The position numbers and the translations under genes are program-made. DNA of 64,000 bases from Sandaracinus amylolyticus (lineage in GTDB: Bacteria > Myxococcota_A > Polyangia > Polyangiales > Sandaracinaceae): positions 1,240,001-1,304,000 of the forward strand of contig NZ_CP070225.1 of assembly GCF_021631985.1 (NCBI RefSeq). Direction: 5' to 3'. Below the pieces are notes generated by a model. That model had not been told where the DNA came from. It ran no database searches and worked only from the letters and a program-made list of their open reading frames with translations. Below, one piece after another: positions 35,001 through 42,185 of the stretch (position 1 is the first letter of the stretch; each line of letters begins with the position of its first letter).

Positions 35001-35593
35001 CCGCGGGCGCGCCGCGTGTGTGCGTGCCGGTCTCGAGCGGTCCGCCGGTCGCGCTGATGATCGGGCGTGACCTCCTCGCGGTCGACGATCGCGAGCGGCT
35101 CTTCGTGCTCGCGCGCGCGCTCAAGATCGCGAGCCTCGGGCTCTCGGTCGCGGTGCGCAGCCAGCCGCAGGAGCTCGTGCTCGCGCTGGCGGGGCTCGTG
35201 CACAACTTCGATCCTCACTACGCGCCGGGCGGCATCGATCCGGCAGCGCTCGGCGACTGGAGCAAGCGCGTCGCGCGTCAGCTCCCGCGCCGTCTCGCCG
35301 ACGAGCTCGGGCCCGTCGTGTTCGAGATGGCGGGCGCGACCGACTACGAGCCCACGCGCCTCGCGATGGCGGCGTCGGAGCTCGGGGATCGCGTCGCGCT
35401 GCTCGCGGGCGGATCGATCCCGGCCGGCCTCTCGGCGCTGCTGCGCCTGTCGGGCGAGAACGGTCTCGCGGAGTCGACGTCGACGCGCGTCGCGCAGCTG
35501 CGTCGCTTCCCCGAGGTGCTCTCGCTCGCGAGCTTCGCGGTGTCCGACGTCCACTTCGAGGCCCGACACCGCGCGGGCGCCGACAAGCTCTGA
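29027..35593 (+). CDS. Giant TPR-repeat protein with disordered N-terminus (2188 residues)
   Basis: Translationally coupled to the preceding gene by ATGA. Residues 1 to about 620 are low-complexity and Pro/Ala/Asp-rich, starting with DIDFDWDDALADWERDLDD and including DDDDDDEHT. Such acidic or proline-rich leaders are usual for disordered cytoplasmic adaptors. The following ~1300 residues are TPR-like helical repeats (e.g. AEAAYRRVLKLAPDDVTAME, ALRAVLALSPEMLDALRRLA). The last ~250 residues form a distinct domain with VALMIGRDLLAVDDRERLFV, LARALKIASLGLSVAV and LAMAASELGDRVALLAGGSI. That domain resembles the end of the upstream protein and, in its helical layout, M48-type domains, but no HExxH is present. 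It is probably a large cytoplasmic scaffold. Confidence 0.85.
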   Translation: MSGTDDKRGADIDFDWDDALADWERDLDDKSEARSGPMPQKPAAPPAKDKEPARALYRPPDPSEFKRPVPRGAPPARPEPPRPAPPPPRVQEPVLPPAEDVHVSFDDDDDDEHTRIASIPKELIASLVTAREREEPSSEQHRLSTRPPPPGMATSEDSVVVPPAAPPPIDLDLDDMLDGLDQDTRAYPVDVPRFVSPIRGRTSAPPGPASVPPPPSEAPSPPPMGTPTARPGAPDEDALALALSSAPPAARTPTPEGAPTSSSPPRKSLLPSPGDLSWEEMPEPARPTREPLALGDAEGGFEDVTTLHAPGARAIAPPPPPEPPPAPVAATPPPPPSSGSAAAAALRAAVAARNAGGPRPSSPEGAPDAGTSSSTPPKMPPLPRPGAAAAPGKPVVPLPRPGGLPPVPRPPGARVSVPQPGAPRVPPPGGVAAPRPPVVPRPGAEPAAAPPAPEPQEQVLATPVASPDARAAAPALDVGAPASDVVEVSTAERPTPAPGAPVADDDFAFLDALEAPAPKPAPAPEPADAFGGLVPVDEESDEEPSVAEVSIRVSEPDLVVAPARDDDDEPEVATVAADDDEPVIAASAAVVIDEDEPEARVSEPAPAVAPAPTARDRGAAAARRTVRSRKPRVEVFPLVGRGADALGARRDLLLRLAEGRTGSARARLLLAAAEIDHQLGRADDAREHTLLAREADATDPVVVRAARRDALGRGAYDEAAALLEAEIALPLSPAERVAALLTLAEVRLQQLGDASGAERAALDALELAPRSVAASLVLASARAASGAGSSAVEALSRAADAWSDPRARAALRVSVARDAERAGDRARAATLHAAARTDDPQALDAALGVARTEAGAPQADALEALGRPLPEGVLRDALLRRASLALLTSTVRETRDEARTSAARRALAMLEDARALPALRTRAAAASYVGDIDVELSTLEAWAGASGGTDRALAMVRLAEKHGATGDLPAADATLHAAALADASLSTIRIVREVLARRAGNRALLVEAVESAGALAAAAKLAIDPASTARERELVGEARRADEAPLCAEVLWLDLAAGAADATEVAAALRHEVDRTPPERRTGALLALADRALEEGDAEAAERTLREARDLAPGDATVLRPLGRLAAARSPRDAAALWLEEATAATGARAAFAATAAGLLLEVAEGDAIGAYRRALDAMPGYGPALWSLEPVARAAGDAITLVDVHEQAADGALTEVDAAASLVRAALLRAESDPASASALLARAREKTPHDAVLVDLVLRLGDALTPDERAQLTLSLAEGAPRELARAIELSAAASLEDAGEPGRAAEIYRALAERHPNDPLIALPLDRAELHAGDTSRVAERRFAAVRDAADDALRVLALERLAELDLEERDDAASGVLSLVSILEVSPGHVPSLRTLERYYLEQDRREDLAGIEERLAMHLETPEDAAVHLRLAARLKLAGEGVPGDAADAVLVSAAPRVRMNGWLARRIAAAARAAGATELETSTTSEIASRLPTALARTAGAMRVSDLRAAAGDLTGAASALAAALEASQDHPFAAERLARLREGAGDARGAAEALAVAARAAHVPGRAASLWYRAGVLWQDTIGDEDRALEALTEASKIDVGHLDVFDRLRNLLELREDHAALSELVARRTAAGGGDPALLVELHALQAKLKEKLGDREGAREALRAVLALSPEMLDALRRLAELCLEDEDYRNAAEALIRIARIRKDREELRWVFFTLGEIYDRHIPDVKRAEAAYRRVLKLAPDDVTAMERLAALFRRDNQLQAAAEQLGELSRVEPDPDRARGHQLALAQVLEQMGDPRRAEQVLETARRAAPTELVALKALADFYTRQRAMPAHAMHLNRAVADFRHALGNDLADAAAWLGLVEVLGWRGRGDAARVAAGAAFALGVTDLEISRLVDAQGGVPGLGAAAADAALDDLLAPQGLPGALRAVMRAAGPVLEKVLPFDPRAYRAEKLGARDGAIRAAAVDVAKWFGIPDVEIWITAGAPRVCVPVSSGPPVALMIGRDLLAVDDRERLFVLARALKIASLGLSVAVRSQPQELVLALAGLVHNFDPHYAPGGIDPAALGDWSKRVARQLPRRLADELGPVVFEMAGATDYEPTRLAMAASELGDRVALLAGGSIPAGLSALLRLSGENGLAESTSTRVAQLRRFPEVLSLASFAVSDVHFEARHRAGADKL

Positions 35594-35601
35594 GCGCGGC
35601 G

Positions 35602-36201
35602 ATGCGCATCGGGCTGCTCGGACCGACGGAAGACGACCAGGCGGGCTTCCGCGAGGCGGTGTCGTTCCTGCTGGCCGACGTCGAGGCCGATCAGATCGTC
35701 TATCTCGGTCGCGGCGAGTTCGCGGATCGCGCGATCGACGCGTGGGTGCGCGAGCTCGGCGGCGAGGACGCGGAGAGCGCGTTCCTCGCGCGCGCCGCGC
35801 ACCTCGCGACCGAGGGCTCGCCCGCGCAGATCGAGGCGCTGCTCGAGACCGACGCCGCGATCTCGCAGCTCGCGCGCATCCGCAAGATCCCGCCGCCGCC
35901 GTCGCGCGCGATCGAGATGCTCGACGACCGCGTCGTCCTCTTCGTGCACGACAAGAGCATCCTCGACGAGGAGGACATCGCGAACGCGCACCTCATCGTG
36001 TACGGGCGCGGCGCGGAGGCGGATCTGCGGCGCTTCGGCAAGCGCACGTTCTTCACGCCGGGGCCGCTCTCGGGCGGGCGGGTCGGCGTGCTCGAGTCGA
36101 GCGACGACGGCACCAGCGTCGCGCTCTACGATCTCTCGGGGATGCCGGTGTGGCGCGAGCCGATCGTCTCGCCCGGCTCCAAGGTGATCGTCGCGACATG
36201 A
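35602..36201 (+). CDS. Metallophosphoesterase-like protein lacking metal ligands
   Basis: A 199-residue cytoplasmic protein. The layout follows calcineurin-like (YfcE-type) phosphoesterases: an N-terminal strand MRIGLLGPTEDD where active enzymes have D-x-H, VYLGRGEF where they have GD, LIVYGRGAE where they have GHTH, and FFTPGPLSGGRVGVLE where they have NPGS-x-x-x-R. All expected metal ligands are replaced, so if the relationship holds this is a pseudoenzyme, probably binding rather than hydrolysing. This is inference from motif order; a different fold is possible. ATG 35602 lies eight bases after the giant TPR stop, and its stop overlaps the nadD start (ATGA). Confidence 0.6.
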   Translation: MRIGLLGPTEDDQAGFREAVSFLLADVEADQIVYLGRGEFADRAIDAWVRELGGEDAESAFLARAAHLATEGSPAQIEALLETDAAISQLARIRKIPPPPSRAIEMLDDRVVLFVHDKSILDEEDIANAHLIVYGRGAEADLRRFGKRTFFTPGPLSGGRVGVLESSDDGTSVALYDLSGMPVWREPIVSPGSKVIVAT

Positions 36202-36752
36202 GCGAGACGATCGGCGTGTTCGGCGGCAGCTTCGATCCCCCGCACTGCGGGCACGTGCTGCTCGCGACGTATGCGCTCTCGGCCGCGCCGATCGATCGAC
36301 TGCTCGTCGTGCCGACGTTCGCGCATCCGTTCGGCAAGCAGATGGCGCCCTACGAGCATCGCGTCGCGATGTGCGAGCGTGCGTTCGGTCTGCTGCGCGG
36401 CGCGGAGATCTCGCGCATCGAGGAGGAGCTCGGCGGCGCGAGCTACACGGTGCGCACGCTCGAGGCGCTCCACGCGCGACGTCCGGGGGTCACGTTGCGT
36501 CTGCTCGTCGGCGCCGACGTGCTCGGAGATCTCGAGAAGTGGAAGGACTTCGAGCGCGTGCGCGCGCTCGCGCCGCTCTTCGTGGTCGGGCGCAGCGGCT
36601 ACGCGCGCGAAGAAGGGATGGAGACGCCGGACCTCCCGGCGATCAGCTCGACGCGGGTGCGCGAGCAGCTGCGCGCGCACCGCACGATCGGCGGGCTCGT
36701 GCCGCGCGACGTGGCGCGCTACTGCGACGAGCACGGTCTCTATCGTGGCTGA
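36198..36752 (+). CDS. nadD: Nicotinate-nucleotide adenylyltransferase
   Basis: A 184-residue cytoplasmic enzyme that adenylates nicotinate mononucleotide to deamido-NAD, the penultimate step of NAD synthesis. The nucleotidyltransferase signature GGSFDPPHCGH is at residues 9-19 (HxGH motif). The middle contains LLVGADVLGDLEKWKDF, equivalent to the conserved GxDxLxxxxxW segment, and the end has ISSTRVREQL (the ISSTxxR motif). The length is normal for the family. ATG 36198 overlaps the preceding stop as ATGA, and the 3' end overlaps the next gene by eight bases. The operon places NAD synthesis with two giant TPR proteins, which is unexpected. Confidence 0.92.
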   Translation: MSETIGVFGGSFDPPHCGHVLLATYALSAAPIDRLLVVPTFAHPFGKQMAPYEHRVAMCERAFGLLRGAEISRIEEELGGASYTVRTLEALHARRPGVTLRLLVGADVLGDLEKWKDFERVRALAPLFVVGRSGYAREEGMETPDLPAISSTRVREQLRAHRTIGGLVPRDVARYCDEHGLYRG

Positions 36753-37575
36753 TCGCGTGGTCGTGATCGGGCGCGGGCGCCTCGGTGGGCGCGTCGCGCG
36801 CGCGGTCTCGGCGCAGCTCGTCGGCGGGCGCGAGCACTCGCTCGAGGTCGTGCGGGCCGCGGAGGTGATCGTGATCGCGGTGCCGGATCCCGCGATCGAG
36901 AGCGTCGCGGAGCGGATCGCGCCGGTGCTCGACGCGTCGCACGTCGTGCTGCACTGCGCGGGCAGCCGCGGGCGCGACGTGCTCGCGTCGTGCGCGGCGC
37001 GCGGCGCGTCGACGGGCGTGATGCATCCGCTGGTCGCGATCGCGAGCGAGGAGAGCGTGCTCGCGGACCGCACGTTCGTGATCGACGGAGATGCGCGCGC
37101 GATCGACGCGGCGTCGCGCATCGCGCGGGCGTGCGAGGCGCGGGTGATGATCGCGCCGCTGCACGGTGCTGCGTACCACGCTGCGGCAGCGCTGGTCGCG
37201 AACGGGAGCACCGCGCTCGCGGCGGTCGGCGTGTCGATCCTCGAGCGGCTCGGCGCGACGCGCGAGGACGCGGAGCGCGCGGTCGCCGGGCTGCTCGCGA
37301 GCGTCGCGCAGAACGTGGCGAGCGTCGGCGTCCCGCGCGCGCTGACCGGGCCGATCGCGCGCGGTGATGCGGGCACGGTCGGGCGACATCGCGAGGCGCT
37401 CGCGGAGATCGATCGCGAGGCGCTCGCCGCCTACGACGGAGTCGCGCCCGCGGTGCTCGACGTCGCGTCGCGCGCGGGGCTGGACCCGAAGGCGCGCCGC
37501 GCGATCCGCCGCGCGCTCAGCGGGCGATCCTCAGCGTCCCCTGCAGGATCTCGTCGGGCCCCGCGACGTCGGTGA
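36745..37575 (+). CDS. Rossmann-like / DUF2520 domain protein
   Basis: A 276-residue protein with an N-terminal NAD(P)-binding Rossmann segment (VVVIGRGRLGGRVARAV, GxGxxG-like) followed by AAEVIVIAVPDPAIESVAER and VVLHCAGSRGRDVL. The C-terminal helical domain (APLHGAAYHAAAALVANGST onward) matches the DUF2520 family, whose members resemble ketopantoate/6-phosphogluconate-type dehydrogenases but have no settled reaction. GTG 36745 is chosen; it overlaps the nadD stop by eight bases. The final 59 bases overlap the convergent lipoprotein gene, and the Ser/Arg-rich tail is encoded by that overlap. Confidence 0.8.
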   Translation: MADRVVVIGRGRLGGRVARAVSAQLVGGREHSLEVVRAAEVIVIAVPDPAIESVAERIAPVLDASHVVLHCAGSRGRDVLASCAARGASTGVMHPLVAIASEESVLADRTFVIDGDARAIDAASRIARACEARVMIAPLHGAAYHAAAALVANGSTALAAVGVSILERLGATREDAERAVAGLLASVAQNVASVGVPRALTGPIARGDAGTVGRHREALAEIDREALAAYDGVAPAVLDVASRAGLDPKARRAIRRALSGRSSASPAGSRRAPRRR

Positions 37576-38950
37576 GTCGGAGCACGACCGGCGTGTCGAG
37601 CGGGATCATGGGCTCGGCGGAGGCGAGCTCCTCGCACTCGGTGGTGCAGATCTCGCTGCAGCGCGCGGCTGCTTCTGCGACGCCCGCGACGCCCACGCCG
37701 ATGCGCAATCCTTCGCGCGGTTCGACCTGATACCGGTGCTCGGCCGCCTCGAGCCGCGCGTCGAGGTCGGGGGCGAGCCGTACGAACGGCACGTCGTCGG
37801 GGACTGCGATCGACTGTGGGCTGCACGCGAGCGTCGAGCTCGGCCGCGCATCGACGCTCACGCGCGCCAGCGTCGCGTCGTCGAGCACTCCGTCGCGCGG
37901 GCTCACGTGCGCGGCGATCGCGTACCGGCCCGGCATGAGACGCGTCACCCCGCTGGCGGTCGACTGGCCCTCGCCGAAGAACGCGACGATCCCCGTCCGG
38001 AGCTCGGACCCGAAGCACGGAATCACGCGAGCCGTCCCGCTTCGCCATGCCGACCCATCGGGCACCGTGAGCGATAGCTGCAGGTCCGTGGTCTCGGCGA
38101 CATCGAGGACGCCCGCATACGCCGTCGGTGCGGCGGCGAAATTCGGAAACCGGATGCGTTCCAGTCCGGCGATCAGCTCCACATCCATCACGGGCTGCGC
38201 CGGCGCGAGCCGGCACTCGGGCACCGCCTCGCAGATGCTTCCCCACGGCCGCGGCCCCTCGGCGACCCACGCGTCGACGAGCTGCTCGATGGGCTCGCCG
38301 GTCGCCTCCTCGAACCGCGCGTTCACGCGTCCGCCACCTGCGTCTTTCGGCAGCGCTCGATAGACGTAGAGCAGCGCGTCGAGCCCGTGCCGCTGGATCA
38401 CGAACCGCACGAACGACGCCGCGATCGGGTAGCGCGCGCGGGCGCTGTCTTCGGAACCGGCGAAGAACCGGTCATCATCGTCGAGCCAGCCGAGGAGAGC
38501 GCGATCGGGTGTGACCCGCTGATCGAAGCCGCTGTCCGGGCCGCACCCGATCGCCTCGGCCAGGCCCTCTTGGAGCACCGCGGGTGGCCGACCGATCCTG
38601 CTCGCGACCGCGTGGACGAGCTCGTGCGGGTAGTAGGTGATGTTCTGGTAGACCTTCGCGCCGTCGGCGCAGCCGACGATCTCCCAGTCGCTGGAGCGCC
38701 GACACACCGCGCGCACGTCGTCGGCCGTGTCGTGCACCACGACGGTCACGTGCGGATCGTCGACGCCGAGCATCTCCGCGTACGACACCACCGCGTGATC
38801 GAGCCACTCGATGAGGCCCTCGGGCGGCTCGATGTCGATGTGGAGATCGACGTGCTCGCTCGACGCGCGGAGAGGTGGATCGGGCGGTGCGCACGCGGCG
38901 AGCCCGGCAACGACCAACACCGATGTGACCGCGATCGTGCTCGGGTGCAT
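37517..38950 (-). CDS. Metalloprotease-like lipoprotein (HExxH...E)
   Basis: A 477-residue lipoprotein (signal with lipobox LAAC). The N-terminal half contains YYPHELVHAVASR (near residues 104-116) and LQEGLAEAIGCG about 15 residues later, a gluzincin-style HExxH plus downstream Glu. This is the pattern of peptidase-MA-like proteins. The rest of that half is helical (YPIAASFVRFVIQRHGLDAL), and the C-terminal ~200 residues are beta-rich (LDVAETTDLQLSLTVPDGSA). It could be a surface zinc protease; activity is not proven. ATG 38950 directly precedes the signal peptide. It overlaps the DUF2520 gene tail to tail by 59 bases. Confidence 0.72.
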   Translation of the reverse strand: MHPSTIAVTSVLVVAGLAACAPPDPPLRASSEHVDLHIDIEPPEGLIEWLDHAVVSYAEMLGVDDPHVTVVVHDTADDVRAVCRRSSDWEIVGCADGAKVYQNITYYPHELVHAVASRIGRPPAVLQEGLAEAIGCGPDSGFDQRVTPDRALLGWLDDDDRFFAGSEDSARARYPIAASFVRFVIQRHGLDALLYVYRALPKDAGGGRVNARFEEATGEPIEQLVDAWVAEGPRPWGSICEAVPECRLAPAQPVMDVELIAGLERIRFPNFAAAPTAYAGVLDVAETTDLQLSLTVPDGSAWRSGTARVIPCFGSELRTGIVAFFGEGQSTASGVTRLMPGRYAIAAHVSPRDGVLDDATLARVSVDARPSSTLACSPQSIAVPDDVPFVRLAPDLDARLEAAEHRYQVEPREGLRIGVGVAGVAEAAARCSEICTTECEELASAEPMIPLDTPVVLRLTDVAGPDEILQGTLRIAR

Positions 38951-39017
38951 GCCCGCTTCGCTTCGGACGGCGGCGTGCAGCGCGATGCATCGCGCGCTGC
39001 ACGCCGACCTCCAGTGA

Positions 39018-42000
39018 TCAGATCGGGAGCTCGGGCCCCGGCACGACGGGCGGCACGAGGAAGTACACGACGCGCGAGTCGAGCGGCGATCCGTCGCCGT
39101 GGACGGTGAGACGCGCCCGGAAGACGAGCGGCTCGGCCGTCGGCTCGACCGTGTCGTTCTGCCTGGGCACCACGTCCCAGCACACCGGCGTGCCCGGAAG
39201 GAGCGACGGGAACGCGTCGTCGTGGCCGTTCGCGTCGGTGTCCTCGGTCGGACGGATCGCGGTGCACGTCGGGTTGCTGGTGTTCACCTCGACGTGATCG
39301 ATGAACTGCAGCGCGTCGCCCGCGTCGTCGGGCTCGTCCGTGACCTCGATCGTCACGCGCAGCGGCACGCCCTCGACGACCTCGTTGATCGCGTTCGTCA
39401 CCGCCGGCACGACCGCGGAGTCCTGACCGTCGAAGACGAGCGGGGCGCCCGTCGACGAGAACGACCCGGACGCCCGAGCGAGATCCACGAGCGCCTGTCG
39501 CGCCGCGTTGCCCGACGTCCCGCTCCACACGCCGATCGTCGTGATGTCCGCGTACTGCAGCGCGGCGCCGGCCTGCGCCGCGGTCTCGATGCCGTCGCTG
39601 TCCTCGTCGGTGAAGATGACGAGGATCCGCTGCGCGTTGTCGCGGAACGCAGGGCAGCCGAGGCGCCCGAGCGCGGGCACCGCGCAGCCGCTCTCCACGC
39701 CCGGCGCGCCCGCCGGATCGGCGAGGCCCCACGCGGCGCGGAAGAGCGACTCGGTGCCACCGAACGTGCTGATGCTGAGCGATGCCGCGGTGCGCGCGGG
39801 ATCGTCCTGCAACGAGAGGAGGTTCTCGAGCTCCGCCTCGTAGATGCCCGCGCCCGTCCACGCGCTCGCGACGCACGAGCTGAACGAGGGGTCTTCGATG
39901 CACGCGCCCTCGACACTGCACGCCTGACCGCCGTCGCAGTCGCCGTCGCTGCGGCACGCGCGCCCGAAGCTCGTGCACGTCAGGTCGTTCGAGATCGCAC
40001 CGACGGCGCTCGCCAGCGCTTCGATCTCGCCGCTCATCGAGCCCGAGATGTCGAAGAGGAAGTACACGTCGACGAGCTGCAGCGTGGTGCGGAAGCGCAG
40101 CGTGTCGCGCGTGGGCGCGGGCGCTGCCTCGAAGGGCATGACGAACACGAAGTCGCCGCGGGTGCGCGGGCTGACGGCGCCGTCGGTGGGGTCGGTCCCG
40201 GCGCCGACCTCGATCAGATCGGGCACTCCGTCGTCGTCCGAGTCCTCTCTCGTCGGGTCGCTGCCGCGATCGTGCTCGCTCGCGTCGGCGAGGCCGTCGT
40301 TGTCGCTGTCGGTGTCGCGGAAGTCCGCGACTCCGTCGTCGTCGCTGTCGCGCGGCGGGCTGTAGATGTCGGGGTCGCCGGCCTCGACCGCGTCGGGAAT
40401 TCCGTCGTTGTCGGTGTCGTGATCCTCGAAGTCGAGCAGACCGTCGTGGTCGGTGTCGGCGTTCCACTCGTCGCCGTCGAGGATGCCGTCGTCGTCGCAG
40501 TCGGGGTCGTGATAGTTCGCGAGGACGTCGCCGTCGGTGTCGGCGGGCGGAAGGGCGACGTTCATCAGCTCGAGGACGTCGCGCACGAGATCGCCGTCGT
40601 CGTCGAGGTCCGCGTGATCGGGAGTGCCGTCGAGGTCGGTGTCGCCGCGTGACTCGAAGCCGTCGGGGATGCCGTTGTCGTCGGCGTCGCGATCGCGGAA
40701 GTCGGGCGTGCCGTCGGCGTCGGAGTCGACGGGCGGCGTCGCGCGATCCTCGTCGCCCGCTTCGACCGCGTCGGGGATCGTGTCGCCGTCCGAGTCGGGA
40801 TCGCTGGCGTCGGGGTTGCCGTCTTCGTCGGTGTCGACGCCCTCGCCCGCGCCTTCGTCGGCATCGGAGATCGTGTCGAAGTCGGAGTCGTCGCCGACCA
40901 CCACGCCGCCATCGCCGTCCGGCGTCGTGCCGCCGTCGGTGCACCCCACCGCGAGCGCCGCCGCCGCGACCATCGCGAGCGCCACCGCACGCCGCCGCGC
41001 GCGCCGCCACACCACGAGCCCGAGCGCGAGCACGCCTGCGAGCCACGCCGAGGACGCGCCGCGCGTCGCGCCCACGTCGACCGCGCAGCCGCCTCGCGAG
41101 GCGTTGTCCGGCGGGCCGCCGTCGAGCAGCGACATCCAGTCGGCGCCCGCGTCGGGGGTGCCCGCGTCGGGCAGCGCGTTCTCGATGTACTGCGTGTCGC
41201 CCACGATGAAGGAGCCGAAGCGCGGCGCGGTCTCGACGATTCCGTCGCTCACCCACGCCTGCCAGTACCAGAGCCCCGCCGAGAGCGGCTCGAGCGTCGT
41301 CCACGACGTCGTGTCGCCGCTCTGCTGCGCGACCTCGCCCGAGCCGATCACGCGCCCGGGATCGAACTGCGACTCGCGCGAGAGGCGGAAGAAGTACGCG
41401 AGCGGATCACCGTCGGGATCGACCGCGTTCTCGACGACCAGCGTGACGGGCTCGTCGGCGGCGAGGCGCTCGCGCGCGATCGGCGAGACCAGCACCGGCA
41501 CCGAGGGCGCCGTGTTGCGCGCGATCTCGATCGTCCACGACTGCGTGTCGACCGCGCCGTCGCCGTCGCTCGCACGCACGCTCACGTCGAACGCACGGCC
41601 GCGCTGATCGATGGTCGGCGTCCACGTGATGAGGCCGCCGACGATCTCCATCCCGGTCGGGCGCGCGGTCAGCGCGTAGGTGATGGGGTCGCGCTCGCCC
41701 GCGGGATCACTCGTGCGCAGCTCGTAGCGGTACTCGCGGCGCACTGCGCCGCTCGTGAGCGGGAAGCTCGTGATCTCCGGGCCCAGGTTCGCGACGGTGA
41801 TCGTGCGGTAGACCGTGGTGGTCTCCGTGCCGTCGCTCGCACGCACGCCGATGCGCACGCTCGAAGGGCCGTCGGTCGCGGTGGCCGGCAGCGTGAACGC
41901 GCTCGCGCCTGGGTGCTCGCCGAACACGTTGTCGAAGTTGGTGTCCCAGCTCCACGTCACCGGTGCGCCCTCGGGATCGGTCACGGTGACCTGCAGCGTG

Positions 42001-42185
42001 ACCTCGCGGCCTTCGTCGATCGCGGTCGGCGACGTGAACGCGATCACGGGCGGCGCGGCGAGCGCCTCCGAGGGCGTTGCTGCGAGCCCTCCCGTGACCA
42101 GCGCCGCGGCGCCCAGCACTCGAACGTCGATCATCGGTCTCCACCACTCGCGCATCGAGGTCTCCAGCGTCGTCCGCGAGCTCAC
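39018..42185 (-). CDS. VWA/Asp-rich repeat surface protein, apparently two proteins fused
   Basis: A 1055-residue reading frame. Part 1 (to about residue 400): signal peptide ending near EALAAPP, cadherin/Ig-like beta repeats, and then a MYXO-CTERM-like tail with Gly-Cys at 366-367, a hydrophobic helix and WRRARRR (393-399). Part 2 starts at Met405 with a full lipoprotein signal (AAAALAVGC, Cys415), followed by thrombospondin-3-like DxDxDGxxD repeats (about 425-650) and a VWA domain with MIDAS DISGSMS. A surface-sorting tail followed directly by a new lipobox is what two adjacent genes would look like without a stop between them. GTG 42185 overlaps the upstream stop (GTGA); ATG 42155, with GGAG nearby, is an alternative. 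Confidence 0.75.
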   Translation of the reverse strand: MSSRTTLETSMREWWRPMIDVRVLGAAALVTGGLAATPSEALAAPPVIAFTSPTAIDEGREVTLQVTVTDPEGAPVTWSWDTNFDNVFGEHPGASAFTLPATATDGPSSVRIGVRASDGTETTTVYRTITVANLGPEITSFPLTSGAVRREYRYELRTSDPAGERDPITYALTARPTGMEIVGGLITWTPTIDQRGRAFDVSVRASDGDGAVDTQSWTIEIARNTAPSVPVLVSPIARERLAADEPVTLVVENAVDPDGDPLAYFFRLSRESQFDPGRVIGSGEVAQQSGDTTSWTTLEPLSAGLWYWQAWVSDGIVETAPRFGSFIVGDTQYIENALPDAGTPDAGADWMSLLDGGPPDNASRGGCAVDVGATRGASSAWLAGVLALGLVVWRRARRRAVALAMVAAAALAVGCTDGGTTPDGDGGVVVGDDSDFDTISDADEGAGEGVDTDEDGNPDASDPDSDGDTIPDAVEAGDEDRATPPVDSDADGTPDFRDRDADDNGIPDGFESRGDTDLDGTPDHADLDDDGDLVRDVLELMNVALPPADTDGDVLANYHDPDCDDDGILDGDEWNADTDHDGLLDFEDHDTDNDGIPDAVEAGDPDIYSPPRDSDDDGVADFRDTDSDNDGLADASEHDRGSDPTREDSDDDGVPDLIEVGAGTDPTDGAVSPRTRGDFVFVMPFEAAPAPTRDTLRFRTTLQLVDVYFLFDISGSMSGEIEALASAVGAISNDLTCTSFGRACRSDGDCDGGQACSVEGACIEDPSFSSCVASAWTGAGIYEAELENLLSLQDDPARTAASLSISTFGGTESLFRAAWGLADPAGAPGVESGCAVPALGRLGCPAFRDNAQRILVIFTDEDSDGIETAAQAGAALQYADITTIGVWSGTSGNAARQALVDLARASGSFSSTGAPLVFDGQDSAVVPAVTNAINEVVEGVPLRVTIEVTDEPDDAGDALQFIDHVEVNTSNPTCTAIRPTEDTDANGHDDAFPSLLPGTPVCWDVVPRQNDTVEPTAEPLVFRARLTVHGDGSPLDSRVVYFLVPPVVPGPELPI

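Noticed and set aside
37517-38950. Calling the lipoprotein a proven peptidase
   Set aside because: HELVH plus downstream Glu fits a gluzincin, but the rest of the fold is not recognisable by eye, so only 'metalloprotease-like' is used.
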